NCBI RefSeq assembly: GCF_001280425.1
Contig: NZ_LIUF01000004.1
Coordinates: 124,001 to 188,000, forward strand
Direction of reading: 5' to 3'
Origin: Haloarcula rubripromontorii
Lineage (GTDB): Archaea > Halobacteriota > Halobacteria > Halobacteriales > Haloarculaceae
DNA length: 64,000 nt
Shown: positions 8,366-16,201 of the stretch, piece by piece
Layout: the number at the start of each line of letters is the position of its first letter
How positions within the stretch are numbered: position 1 is the first letter of the stretch
The notes under the pieces: model-generated
Database searches by the model: none
Told to the model about the DNA's origin: nothing
The model's input: only the letters and a program-made list of their open reading frames with translations
Made by a program: the position numbers and the translations under genes

Positions 8366-9826
8366 ATGGTCCCGGGACTGTCAGTAAATGCGAACGACGG
8401 TGCAGTTCCGGATTCGCTGGTGATCGTCTCGAACCGCGAGCCGTATAGCCACGAGCGGACCGACGACGGCGAGATACGGGTCCAGTCCGCCGCGGGTGGC
8501 TTGACGAGCGCGCTCGACCCGGTGATGCAGTCACGGGGTGGCACCTGGGTCGCCTGGGGCAGCGGCGACGCCGATATGGACGTGGCGACAAACGGCGTCG
8601 TCGAAGTCCCGCCGTCGGACCCGGCCTACGACCTGAAACGCGTCCCGCTCTCCGACGAGGCGGTCCAGGGCTACTACTACGGCTACGCCAACCAGGTGCT
8701 CTGGCCGCTCTGTCACGAGGACACGGGCCGGATGTGGGCCGAGCCAGCCTACTGGGAGCAGTACCGCGCCGTCAACGGGCAGTTCGCCGAGGCCGTCGAT
8801 GCGGTCGCTGACGTGGGCCAGCCGGTCTGGTTCCAGGACTATCATCTGGGGCTCGCTCCCAGACTGCTCCGAGAGAGACGGCCGGAGGCGATGCTGTTGC
8901 AGTTCTGGCACATCCCATGGCCCGCGCCGTCGGTGTTCCGGCACTGTCCCCACAGCGACGCGCTTCTCGACGGACTGCTGGCGTGTGACGTCATCGGGTT
9001 TCACACGGCAGGGTACGCCGAGCAGTTCCTGCACTGCGTCGACAGCGCGTTTTCCGCGGCGACCATCGACACGGACGCCGGGACAGTCACCCGGAACGAC
9101 GAGCGGACGCGAGTCGTCGCGAACCCGCTGGGTATCGATGTCGAGGGAGTTCGGGACCGAGCACGAACTGCCGACGTGGGCAGTATCCGTGATACCGTGC
9201 TGGGCGGCAGTCGCTCGGACACGTCAATCCGCCTCGCGCTCGGCGTCGAACGCCTCGACTACTCGAAGGGCATTCCCGAGCGGATCGAGGCGCTGGCGCA
9301 TCTGTGGGACCGGCGGCCGGACCTGCGAGGGGAGTTCACGTACGTCCAGAAGGCGAGTCGAACGCGGGAGGGGATTGCCGCCTACCGCCGGTATCGAGCG
9401 GACGTCGTCGATGCCGTCGAACGCGTCAACGACCGCTTCGGGACCGACGACTGGCAGCCCATCGTCTACACCGAAGCCACCCTCGACAACGAGACGCTGG
9501 CCGGGCTGTACCGGGCTGCCGAAGTCATGGTAGTGACGCCGCACCGCGACGGGATGAATCTCGTCGCCCACGAGTATCCGGTCGCCTGTGTCGATGGTGA
9601 CGGCGCACTCGTACTGAGTGAGCTGGCCGGTGCGGCGACCCATCTCGACGGCGCGCTGACAGTCAATCCGCACGATATCGAGGCGATCGCGGACACCATC
9701 GAGCGGGCGCTGAAACTGGAGAAATCGGACAGAGCTGACCGGCTGGCGCGCCTGCAGCAAAGCGCCGAGGCGCTCGACAGTTCGCAGTGGGTCGCCAGAC
9801 AGTTCAGCCCCGGACAGTCACCGTAA
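8366..9826 (+). CDS. otsA: Alpha,alpha-trehalose-phosphate synthase (GT20)
   Basis: The 486-residue protein has the GT20/OtsA landmarks in order: LVIVSNREPY at about 18-27, AAGGLTSALDPVM (donor loop), HIPWPAPSVFRHCP, VIGFHTAGYAEQF, GVERLDYSKGIPERIEAL and RDGMNLVAHEY near 393. It makes trehalose-6-phosphate from a nucleotide-activated glucose and glucose-6-phosphate in the cytoplasm. Trehalose is a compatible solute in several haloarchaea. The phosphatase partner (OtsB) is not adjacent and no OtsB-like domain is fused. Members of this fold can also make glucosylglycerol-phosphate; the motifs favour trehalose. The first 15 residues are not conserved-looking, so the exact start is less certain. 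Confidence 0.92.
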   Translation: MVPGLSVNANDGAVPDSLVIVSNREPYSHERTDDGEIRVQSAAGGLTSALDPVMQSRGGTWVAWGSGDADMDVATNGVVEVPPSDPAYDLKRVPLSDEAVQGYYYGYANQVLWPLCHEDTGRMWAEPAYWEQYRAVNGQFAEAVDAVADVGQPVWFQDYHLGLAPRLLRERRPEAMLLQFWHIPWPAPSVFRHCPHSDALLDGLLACDVIGFHTAGYAEQFLHCVDSAFSAATIDTDAGTVTRNDERTRVVANPLGIDVEGVRDRARTADVGSIRDTVLGGSRSDTSIRLALGVERLDYSKGIPERIEALAHLWDRRPDLRGEFTYVQKASRTREGIAAYRRYRADVVDAVERVNDRFGTDDWQPIVYTEATLDNETLAGLYRAAEVMVVTPHRDGMNLVAHEYPVACVDGDGALVLSELAGAATHLDGALTVNPHDIEAIADTIERALKLEKSDRADRLARLQQSAEALDSSQWVARQFSPGQSP

Positions 9827-9845
9827 GGGGCCGTCAGTATCGGCG

Positions 9846-10691
9846 CTACGCGTTCGACAGCCAGTCTGGTTTCGTGACGGTGGTATCGTCGACCTGTGAA
9901 ACGGACAGCGACAGCGTCACTGTCACCGGCCGGCCGTCCCGCTCGGTCGTCATGCTGTACTGGAACGACCGGACGACGCCGTCCTCGTCAACGAGGACGG
10001 TTGCACTGGCCGAGGCCGTCGTCCCGTTAGCCGAGACGTTCGTCGAGACGGCGTCGTCGGCCGCGAAGCCGGTAACGTTGCCCCCGGTCGCTTCGAACCG
10101 CGAGACGCTGTCACCGTCGACCGCCTCCGTACCGGTGTACGTCCAGTTGATGTCCGACCCCAGCGACTGGAGCAGCGAGCGGTCGATGACGCTGCTCTCG
10201 TTGACCGGCTGGACCGGTCCGTCGTACGGTGGTGACGCAGACCGGTACGCCGTCATCTCCTCCTCACCGCGGGCGAGGACACGGCGCTCTGTGGTGGTTC
10301 CGTCGGCGGTGTACGTCGTCGTCGTCAGCGCATCGCCGCTGGCCTGAACCAGTTCGCCCTGCGCCAGCGACCGGTCGTTCTCACGGTCGATAGCAACGGT
10401 TCGATTGATGAACACCGACTGGTTCTCGCCGTCGCGGATTGTCGAGAGCTGGAACGACAGCGACATGGTGAACGACGAGTTCGACAGGCGCTCGAAGTGC
10501 CCGCGCTCAATGGCCGTCGCATCGAAGCCGGACGTTCCCGGTGCGGGGCCGTTGGCGTCAGCCGAGGTCGATGTTGTTTCGGTGTCTGTCCCGCCTGTAC
10601 TCGATTCAGTGCCCAACAGCCCGCTGCAGCCAGCGGACGCTATCAGTAGCACCGCGAGTGCAAGCGAGAGATGGCGGCGTTCGAGGGACAT
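9846..10691 (-). CDS. Haloarchaeal secreted lipoprotein, function unknown
   Basis: 281 residues beginning with a lipoprotein signal: charged MSLERRH, a hydrophobic stretch LSLALAVLLIASA, then lipobox SAGC with the lipidated Cys near residue 22, followed by a Ser/Thr/Asp/Gly-rich spacer. The mature part is a beta-rich domain with regularly spaced polar strands (FTMSLSFQLST, TTERRVLARG, SVSRFEATGG), the pattern of haloarchaeal lipoproteins with LppX/LolA-like folds (the DUF7537-type group). It would sit on the outer face of the membrane. It is convergent with otsA. Confidence 0.83.
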   Translation of the reverse strand: MSLERRHLSLALAVLLIASAGCSGLLGTESSTGGTDTETTSTSADANGPAPGTSGFDATAIERGHFERLSNSSFTMSLSFQLSTIRDGENQSVFINRTVAIDRENDRSLAQGELVQASGDALTTTTYTADGTTTERRVLARGEEEMTAYRSASPPYDGPVQPVNESSVIDRSLLQSLGSDINWTYTGTEAVDGDSVSRFEATGGNVTGFAADDAVSTNVSANGTTASASATVLVDEDGVVRSFQYSMTTERDGRPVTVTLSLSVSQVDDTTVTKPDWLSNA

Positions 10692-10891
10692 ATCAGTGCC
10701 ACCGTATCAGTGGCTTAGTTCGTTATGGCCGTTCAGCTGTCATATCCGTCCGGCTTCGGGGTATACACGGACTCGATGACCGGCCCGCCACCGGTACGAA
10801 ACTGCGGCGATGCCGGTCCCGTCCGACCAGCGTCAGACGCTCGTCATGCACGTCATGAGGGTTTAATACGAACGAAACCGCTATAGGAACC

Positions 10892-11974
10892 GTGCCACTC
10901 GGCTCCGACCCGCTGTCCGAACTCGACATTCCCGACGGAACAACCGTCGAGGAACACGATCTGGTGACCGACGGTGACGTCATCGTCGGCGGCCAGTCGA
11001 CCGTGGAGTTCGGTGTGCGCGGGCGGACAGTCATCGCCGACGAGCGGGTCCGGTTCGGCGGCCACATTGAGGCCGAAGGTGACTGTCGGCTGGACATGTG
11101 GTGTGACGTGGCGGACAACGTGCTGGTCGGCGAGGACGCCTACATCGGCGAACGAGTACATATCGGCGGCGAACTCCGTGTCGCGGGCGATCTGGATATC
11201 GGCGACGACGTGGATATCGAGAACGGGTTCGAGGCGAACGGCTGGATCGTCATCCGCAATCCGATGCCGACCATCGTCTTTCTGTTCGTCTACCTCTCAC
11301 AACTCCTTCGCATCGGCGAGGAAGACGCAGCCGAGGAAGTACTCGACGAGATGCTAGATGACGGCAGTGACGAACACGACCCGGTTCTGATTCCACGCGG
11401 TGCGAGCGTCTCGGACGACGCCTGGCGCGTCTCGACGCCGGCGACGGTCGGCGACGACTGCCGGCTTCACGGCAATATCCGTGCGAAATCACTCGAAGTC
11501 GGCCGTGACACGGTCGTCTTCGGAAGCCTCCGCGCGAAAGACGATATCGTGGTCGGCCGGGGCACGGAGATCAAAGGGGACGTAACGACCCGCAGCGGCA
11601 CCGTCCGCGTCGGCCCGGGCGCAAAGGTCTGGGGCGACATCTCGGGGACGACCGTCGAACTCCACGAGAACGCGACGGTCGACGGGACGATCCGGGCCAG
11701 CGAGGAGATGCGAATGCACACCGAGGCGGTGCTGGACCGGCCGGACGAATCCGCTGCGGCGATGGCTGAAATGGCTGAATCGCTTGAAGCTGAGACTGAC
11801 ACTACGGAGCCAGCCACCGAGGCGAGCGAGTCCGACGATACCGAGCCGGCAGTTGATGCAACAGCCGACGATACCACTGCGGACAGCGCGGCAACCGGCG
11901 GCGGCGATGGGACTGACAGCGATGCTTCAGAAGCCGATCCCGATGTCGAAGAGGCGGCGGAGTCCGCGGAGTAA
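10892..11974 (+). CDS. Bactofilin-like polymer-forming cytoskeletal protein
   Basis: A 360-residue protein starting with GTG at 10892; a TATA-like TTTAATA near 10861-10867 is correctly spaced for a leaderless message. Residues about 20-115 and 155-270 consist of short repeating beta turns (VIVGGQSTVEFGVRG, LRVAGDLDIGDDVDIE, VGRDTVVFGSLRAKDD), the right-handed beta-helix pattern of bactofilins and their archaeal relatives. Between them sits a hydrophobic segment PTIVFLFVYLSQLLRI, and the last 80 residues are an acidic Ser/Thr/Glu/Asp tail. It may polymerise at the membrane and influence cell shape. Haloarchaeal bactofilin relatives (halofilins) exist; I cannot tell whether this is one. A hexapeptide acyltransferase is unlikely because catalytic His motifs are missing. 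Confidence 0.75.
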   Translation: MPLGSDPLSELDIPDGTTVEEHDLVTDGDVIVGGQSTVEFGVRGRTVIADERVRFGGHIEAEGDCRLDMWCDVADNVLVGEDAYIGERVHIGGELRVAGDLDIGDDVDIENGFEANGWIVIRNPMPTIVFLFVYLSQLLRIGEEDAAEEVLDEMLDDGSDEHDPVLIPRGASVSDDAWRVSTPATVGDDCRLHGNIRAKSLEVGRDTVVFGSLRAKDDIVVGRGTEIKGDVTTRSGTVRVGPGAKVWGDISGTTVELHENATVDGTIRASEEMRMHTEAVLDRPDESAAAMAEMAESLEAETDTTEPATEASESDDTEPAVDATADDTTADSAATGGGDGTDSDASEADPDVEEAAESAE

Positions 11975-12017
11975 CCGCTCGGACACTATTTTGCGTGAGA
12001 ACCGTCCCGCTACAGCA

Positions 12018-13097
12018 TCAGTTCTCAGTCGCGTCACGCACAGCCGCTGGCGGCGAAACGCCGTGTCCCGGCCCGTCAATATCGATACGTGGACCGAACG
12101 CCATCGATGGCGGCGTGTCGTCGAGCAACAGGTGGCCATCCAGATCGACGTAGTCGAAGGCACCGAGCCCGGCGGCAAGGTGGGCGCTGGTCGCAATCCC
12201 GGTCGCACCTTCGAGCATACAGCCGAGCATACAATCGAGCGAAGCGGCTTCGGCGACCGTCGCAATTGCCGCTGCCCCGAGGAGCCCAGACTTCCCGAGT
12301 TTGACGTTGATCACGTCGGCTGCCCCGTCGCGAACCACGGCGGTTGCGTCCGCGGGCGTGAATACGGCCTCGTCGGCGGCGACGGGGACCGAGAGTCTGT
12401 CACGGGTCCTCGCAAGACCGCGGATGTCGTCTTTCGGTGTCGGCTGTTCGACCAGAGCGAGGTCAACCCCGGCCGTCGCCACCTCGTCGACAAACTGCTC
12501 TGTGGCCTTCGGCGTCCAGCCCTGATTCGCGTCCACGGTAATCGTTGCGTCGGGTGCGGCGTCTGCGACCGCAACCGTTCGAGCCACGTCGTCGTCGATC
12601 ACGCCGCCGGTTTTGACCTTGATATGGTCGAAGCCCGCGGCCGCGGCGCGCGTGGCCCGCTCGGCTGCCGCGTCGGGCGCGACTATCGGAACGGTGATAT
12701 CCGTCGTAACGGGGGTCGGCGCTCCGCCGAACAGTTCCGAGAGCGGGATTCCCCGGTCGCGACAGTACGCGTCGAGCAGCGCCGTCTCGACGGCGAACAG
12801 TGCCGAAACCGCTCCGGGTACTGCCGCCCGCACCTCACTGACGAGTTCGCGGTAGTCGGCGAGGGACGCCCCCTCAAGCATCGACGTTACCGACCGGGCA
12901 GTCGCCACGGCGGCCGCCTGTGTCTCGCCGGTCACCGGCGGTAACGGGGACCCCTCACCGTGGCCGACGATGCCCGAGTCAGTCTCCACTGCGACGACCA
13001 GATTCCGTGCTTTCTCCCGGGTTCCGAGCGAGATCTCGAACGGCTCGCGGAGTTCGCGGTCGAGCGGTTCGACGGAGACGCGGTCGATACGAGTCAT
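12018..13097 (-). CDS. Enolase-superfamily epimerase, DgcA/dipeptide-epimerase-like
   Basis: 359 residues of the mandelate-racemase/muconate-lactonizing subgroup. The catalytic set is visible: KxK motif HIKVKTGG (second-strand base), metal ligands in TVDANQGW, LVEQP and AADEAVF, and the opposite base lysine in NVKLGKSG. The lid domain is residues 1-120. Close relatives include L-Ala-D/L-Glu epimerase and DgcA, which racemises N-acetyl-glutamate. Its start overlaps the stop of the upstream DUF1611 gene by 4 bp, which favours the DgcA role: N-acetyl-D-Glu to N-acetyl-L-Glu. There is no peptidoglycan in archaea, which argues against a murein-peptide role. Confidence 0.88.
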   Translation of the reverse strand: MTRIDRVSVEPLDRELREPFEISLGTREKARNLVVAVETDSGIVGHGEGSPLPPVTGETQAAAVATARSVTSMLEGASLADYRELVSEVRAAVPGAVSALFAVETALLDAYCRDRGIPLSELFGGAPTPVTTDITVPIVAPDAAAERATRAAAAGFDHIKVKTGGVIDDDVARTVAVADAAPDATITVDANQGWTPKATEQFVDEVATAGVDLALVEQPTPKDDIRGLARTRDRLSVPVAADEAVFTPADATAVVRDGAADVINVKLGKSGLLGAAAIATVAEAASLDCMLGCMLEGATGIATSAHLAAGLGAFDYVDLDGHLLLDDTPPSMAFGPRIDIDGPGHGVSPPAAVRDATEN

Positions 13098-14137
13098 AGC
13101 ACCTCCAGAACGGCCGTAAGGAGTGTCTCCGGCCCGTCATCGTCGTAGATGTTCGCCGCTGGAAGCCCTGTTCTAGCCGTTTCTTCCTCTGGGTCCCCCC
13201 ACGTGGAGAGAGCAGCGACTGTCGTCTCTGTGAGGTCGGTAATCGCGCGGCGTTCGGCCTCGACACCGGCTACAGTGAGGTCGTCGAAGTGGGATCGAGT
13301 CTCCCGAGCGGGGTCGTCGGCCAGCACGACTGCGTCGGGGGCCGCTCCGTGGAGCAGTCCGAGCGTCACCCCGCCGTATGCGGTGTGCGTGAGGGCGGCC
13401 TGCCCTTCGACGAACACGATGTCGTGGTCCGCCGCAACGTCGAGTACCATGTCCTCGACGACGCCAGAGACGAAGTCAGCCGGTACCCGGTCGATAACGA
13501 CGCCGCGGTCCGCGCCGACGAGGATGCCGGTCTGTCCCGTCGCGACCCAGCCGGCATCGAGTCCAGCATCGGTCGCGGCCCGATACAGTTCAAAGGTTGT
13601 CGTTCGCTTCCCGACTGCACAGTCAGTCCCCATCGTCAGGACGACGTCTGCGTCGGCCTCAGCCCCGCGGCCGTCACCAAGCGTCAGATCAGCGACGGCT
13701 GGAGGTTTCCGAACGTCGACGAGGTCGACACCGTGTTGCTGTGCGCGCTCGGTCCAGACCGGGCGCTCACTCAGAAAGACGTGCAAGCCGGAGACGATAT
13801 CACAGCCTCGCTCCATCGCGTGCCTGATTGCCTCGACCCATGACTCCGGGAGGTCACCCCCAGCGGGCGCGACGCCGATGACAAGGACGGCCGCGTCCGG
13901 GGCTCGATCCAGCGCTTCGGTGACGGTCCCGACGACCGGGACGTCGTCGGCAGCAGGCCACTCAAGGGCCGCTCCAGCGTGAGGGCTTGAACACGTCGAG
14001 TCCACGACGGCCTGCGCGTCGAACAGCTCTCCGTGCATAACGATACCGTTGGCCGTCTTGCCTTCCGGCTGGCCGAACTCCCCCTCTGCGAGTACAACGG
14101 CGGGCGTGCCTTCGTCGTATTTTCGCCGCAAGTCCAT
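13094..14137 (-). CDS. DUF1611 protein, DgcN-like D-glutamate N-acetyltransferase candidate
   Basis: 347 residues from the ATG at 14137 (MDLRRKYDEG); the longer reading to 14167 would need TTG. The C-terminal half holds a P-loop-like MGTDCAVGKRTTTFELYRAA (residues about 165-184), followed by GWVATGQTGILVG and HDIVFVEGQAALTHTAYGG, signatures of the DUF1611 family. In bacteria a DUF1611 protein, DgcN, acetylates D-glutamate ahead of the epimerase DgcA. The 4-bp overlap with an enolase-superfamily gene reproduces that pairing. The N-terminal half (about 1-120) is a Rossmann-like domain. Older annotations call such proteins NAD-dependent epimerase-like; the role is inferred from context. Confidence 0.82.
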   Translation of the reverse strand: MDLRRKYDEGTPAVVLAEGEFGQPEGKTANGIVMHGELFDAQAVVDSTCSSPHAGAALEWPAADDVPVVGTVTEALDRAPDAAVLVIGVAPAGGDLPESWVEAIRHAMERGCDIVSGLHVFLSERPVWTERAQQHGVDLVDVRKPPAVADLTLGDGRGAEADADVVLTMGTDCAVGKRTTTFELYRAATDAGLDAGWVATGQTGILVGADRGVVIDRVPADFVSGVVEDMVLDVAADHDIVFVEGQAALTHTAYGGVTLGLLHGAAPDAVVLADDPARETRSHFDDLTVAGVEAERRAITDLTETTVAALSTWGDPEEETARTGLPAANIYDDDGPETLLTAVLEVL

Positions 14138-14272
14138 ACTGAACGACACCGCGGGCGTGACTGACAAACCAGAGCCTTACATGTGTGGCTCCCGGTGAGA
14201 ATACTGGAGGACGACCCGTAATGAAAGCGAGACCAGACGAGCGCTATCGCGCCACAGAACCCGGGGAGAACG

Positions 14273-15019
14273 ATGTCCGCTGACGGCTCTGATATGGCCG
14301 CTGCCTCGGACAGCGACGGTCTTCAGTTGACGCTCGAACTGGAGCATCCCGACTGCTGGATGCGGGAAGTGACGGCGGCCACTGCAGCCAAACTGCTGGT
14401 CAACGCGGCGTATCTGGTCGACGGGAAGGTCAAAGCCCACGTCGTCGCATACGCTGAGTCGGCGGCCGCGGTCGAGGCGCTCGTTGCGGCGACCCGGGCA
14501 TCCGACCACACTCATGCAGTCACAGAAATGGATACTCGTCGTAGCTTCGGCGGGATATCGGCACCGGTAAACAAAGCGACGCGCACGCTCCTCGTCGAGT
14601 ACGGCCCCGAGGAGAGCATCCACGACGCGCTGGTCTCACACGGGTTCATGAATCAGGAGCCGATCCGAATCCGCGACGGGACCGAGTACTGGACGGTTGC
14701 TATCGACGAATCGCGGACGACAATACAGGAGAAACTCGACGCCGTCTGCGCACAGAAAGACGCGACGATCACCGTGACCCAGATTACGTCCGCGACCACC
14801 GGAAGCAGAGAGCGCGACGAACTGGCTGTCCGACAGCTTTCCGACAGGCAGCGGGACGTGTTCGAACTGGCCCGCAAACGCGGCTATTACGACTACCCGA
14901 GAGAGGTAAGCGGGAGCGAGCTAGCCGACGAACTCGGTATCGCGAAGACGACGCTTCACGAACATCTCCGGAAAGTCGAGGCCACGCTTCTCGGTCCGAG
15001 AGACGCCGACCGGGGCTGA
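14273..15019 (+). CDS. HTH-10 (Bat-type) transcriptional regulator
   Basis: 248 residues. The C-terminus is the HTH-10 domain named after the bacterio-opsin activator: LSDRQRDVFELARKRGYY followed by SGSELADELGIAKTTLHEHL, a winged-helix-type DNA reader. The N-terminal 180 residues form the sensing region usual in these regulators, with no recognisable PAS or GAF motif. It is divergent from the DUF1611/epimerase operon with about 135 bp between starts, so it is the natural candidate to control that operon and itself. Whether it activates or represses is not visible. Confidence 0.88.
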   Translation: MSADGSDMAAASDSDGLQLTLELEHPDCWMREVTAATAAKLLVNAAYLVDGKVKAHVVAYAESAAAVEALVAATRASDHTHAVTEMDTRRSFGGISAPVNKATRTLLVEYGPEESIHDALVSHGFMNQEPIRIRDGTEYWTVAIDESRTTIQEKLDAVCAQKDATITVTQITSATTGSRERDELAVRQLSDRQRDVFELARKRGYYDYPREVSGSELADELGIAKTTLHEHLRKVEATLLGPRDADRG

Positions 15020-15118
15020 CGACAACACAGCGTCTCGGCCCACTGCCAGTTGTCGTGTCTGCTGTCGCAGAGCAGGTGGCAGCCGTTCCAAGCTTGCGAC
15101 GACAGACCCGACCGAGCG

Positions 15119-15871
15119 CTACTGGACTCCGAGTTCCGACTCCAGTTCCTCAACGACGTCCTGCAGCATCGATGCGAGTTCGTCGTTCGGCGGCAATCGA
15201 TACAGGGGGCCAGAGATGTCGAGCGCCCCGAGAACACCGCCGTGTGGGGCGGTGACCGGCACGCCGACCGACCGAAGCCCCTCGACTGCCTCCTGATCGT
15301 TCACCGAATAGCCGCGCTCGCTCGTGCGTTCGATGTCTTCCAAGAGGGCGTCGCGGTCGGTGATTGTGTACTCCGTCTCTGCGGGCAGTCCCCACCGGTC
15401 GAGAATCTCGTTGACTCGGGTCTCCGGCAACGCGGCGAGGATTGCCTTGCCAACTGCCGAGTTGTGCAGGTAGTAGTACCGGCCCACCTGGAACCCTTTC
15501 GACGGGACGTTAGCGACGACGTTGAACAGCGTTATGGCACGCCCGTACTCTTCGACGGCGAATGTGACCTCCTCCCCACAGCTGTCGGCGAGTTCGTGCG
15601 TTTTGCGACGGGCGACCTCGTACCACTCGTTCCGGGTCCGAGCGCCCTCTCCGAGGTGGAACAGCTTCATGCCGAGTCGGTACTGCTCGCCTCGCTTGAC
15701 CAGATACTCCTGGTCCAGAAGTGTCTTGAGATGGACGTGGATGGTACTCGTCGAGAGGTCCAGCCGGTCTGCAAGCTCACTCATTCGAGCCTCCCCCAGC
15801 TCGTTTACCGCATCGATGATCGCGAGGGAAGTTTCGGTCGTCTGGAGACGACGACCGCTAGAGCTGTCCAT
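15119..15871 (-). CDS. IclR-family transcriptional regulator
   Basis: 250 residues: an N-terminal winged helix at about 10-70 (TTETSLAIIDAVNELG, MSELADRLDLSTSTIHVHLK) and a C-terminal IclR effector-binding domain (YYYLHNSAVGKAILAALPE, ERGYSVNDQEAVEGLRSVGVPV, GALDISGP). IclR proteins usually bind a small-molecule catabolite and control an adjacent catabolic or transport operon. It is divergent from the NhaC-family transporter. A TATA box (TTTTTTATAC, minus strand, 15894-15903) lies about 27 bp before its ATG, so its transcript is probably leaderless. Confidence 0.92.
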   Translation of the reverse strand: MDSSSGRRLQTTETSLAIIDAVNELGEARMSELADRLDLSTSTIHVHLKTLLDQEYLVKRGEQYRLGMKLFHLGEGARTRNEWYEVARRKTHELADSCGEEVTFAVEEYGRAITLFNVVANVPSKGFQVGRYYYLHNSAVGKAILAALPETRVNEILDRWGLPAETEYTITDRDALLEDIERTSERGYSVNDQEAVEGLRSVGVPVTAPHGGVLGALDISGPLYRLPPNDELASMLQDVVEELESELGVQ

Positions 15872-15893
15872 ATCACAGTGGACTCGACACCAG

Positions 15894-15903
15894 TATAAAA
15901 AAG
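15894..15903 (-). promoter_or_regulatory. TATA box of the IclR regulator gene
   Basis: Minus-strand TTTTTTATAC centred about 27 bp before the IclR ATG at 15871, the normal spacing for a leaderless haloarchaeal message. Confidence 0.65.
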
Positions 15904-15929
15904 TCCGGTCATAGTGGAACAGATTCCGT

Positions 15930-15985
15930 CAGAATTATGTTGGTTTCTGATTCTGATTGGTTTTCTAATTACCCAGAATTATGTT
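15930..15985. promoter_or_regulatory. Direct repeats in the IclR/NhaC divergent promoter region
   Basis: The 12-mer CAGAATTATGTT occurs at 15930-15941 and again at 15974-15985, 44 bp apart (about four helical turns). Between them a second imperfect pair, TTGGTTTCTGATT (15940-15952) and TTGGTTTTCTAATT (15957-15970), is present. The stretch is far more AT-rich than its surroundings. These look like regulator binding sites, most simply for the adjacent IclR protein. Confidence 0.5.
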
Positions 15986-16065
15986 TTTAGAATATATGTC
16001 TGAAATTGGATCGTCTCACTTCAATCCGGACTGTATTCAGGGGTAGTACGCCACTCGAATTCCAA

Positions 16066-16086
16066 TCCACGTGGACTTTTATATAC
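16066..16086 (+). promoter_or_regulatory. Palindrome plus TATA box upstream of the NhaC-family gene
   Basis: TCCACGTGGA (16066-16075) is a perfect 10-bp palindrome abutting TTTTATATAC (16077-16086), a strong TATA box. The palindrome occupies the BRE position, so a protein bound there would block TFB. Transcription would begin near 16110, giving a leader of roughly 55-95 nt before the transporter start. The remainder of this 330-bp gap is AT-rich with no gene. Confidence 0.5.
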
Positions 16087-16201
16087 TAACAGCGACCGAA
16101 ACGGGATGAGGATTTACCAGAGGCGGCTCTGATGATTTGTTACCGCTGAGTTAGCTATTATCATGAACTTTTGCGTGTGTATTTCACGAGGCACAGAATG
16201 C

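Noticed and set aside
11784-12944. 386-residue plus-strand frame across the epimerase gene
   Set aside because: Antisense to a complete enolase-superfamily enzyme with all catalytic residues; the frame is Arg-rich and basic.
12961-14130. Possible transposase or integrase
   Set aside because: Considered because of the Arg/Ser-rich frames on the plus strand; these are antisense to the DUF1611 gene and carry no DDE or tyrosine-recombinase motif. No complete mobile element is seen in the window.
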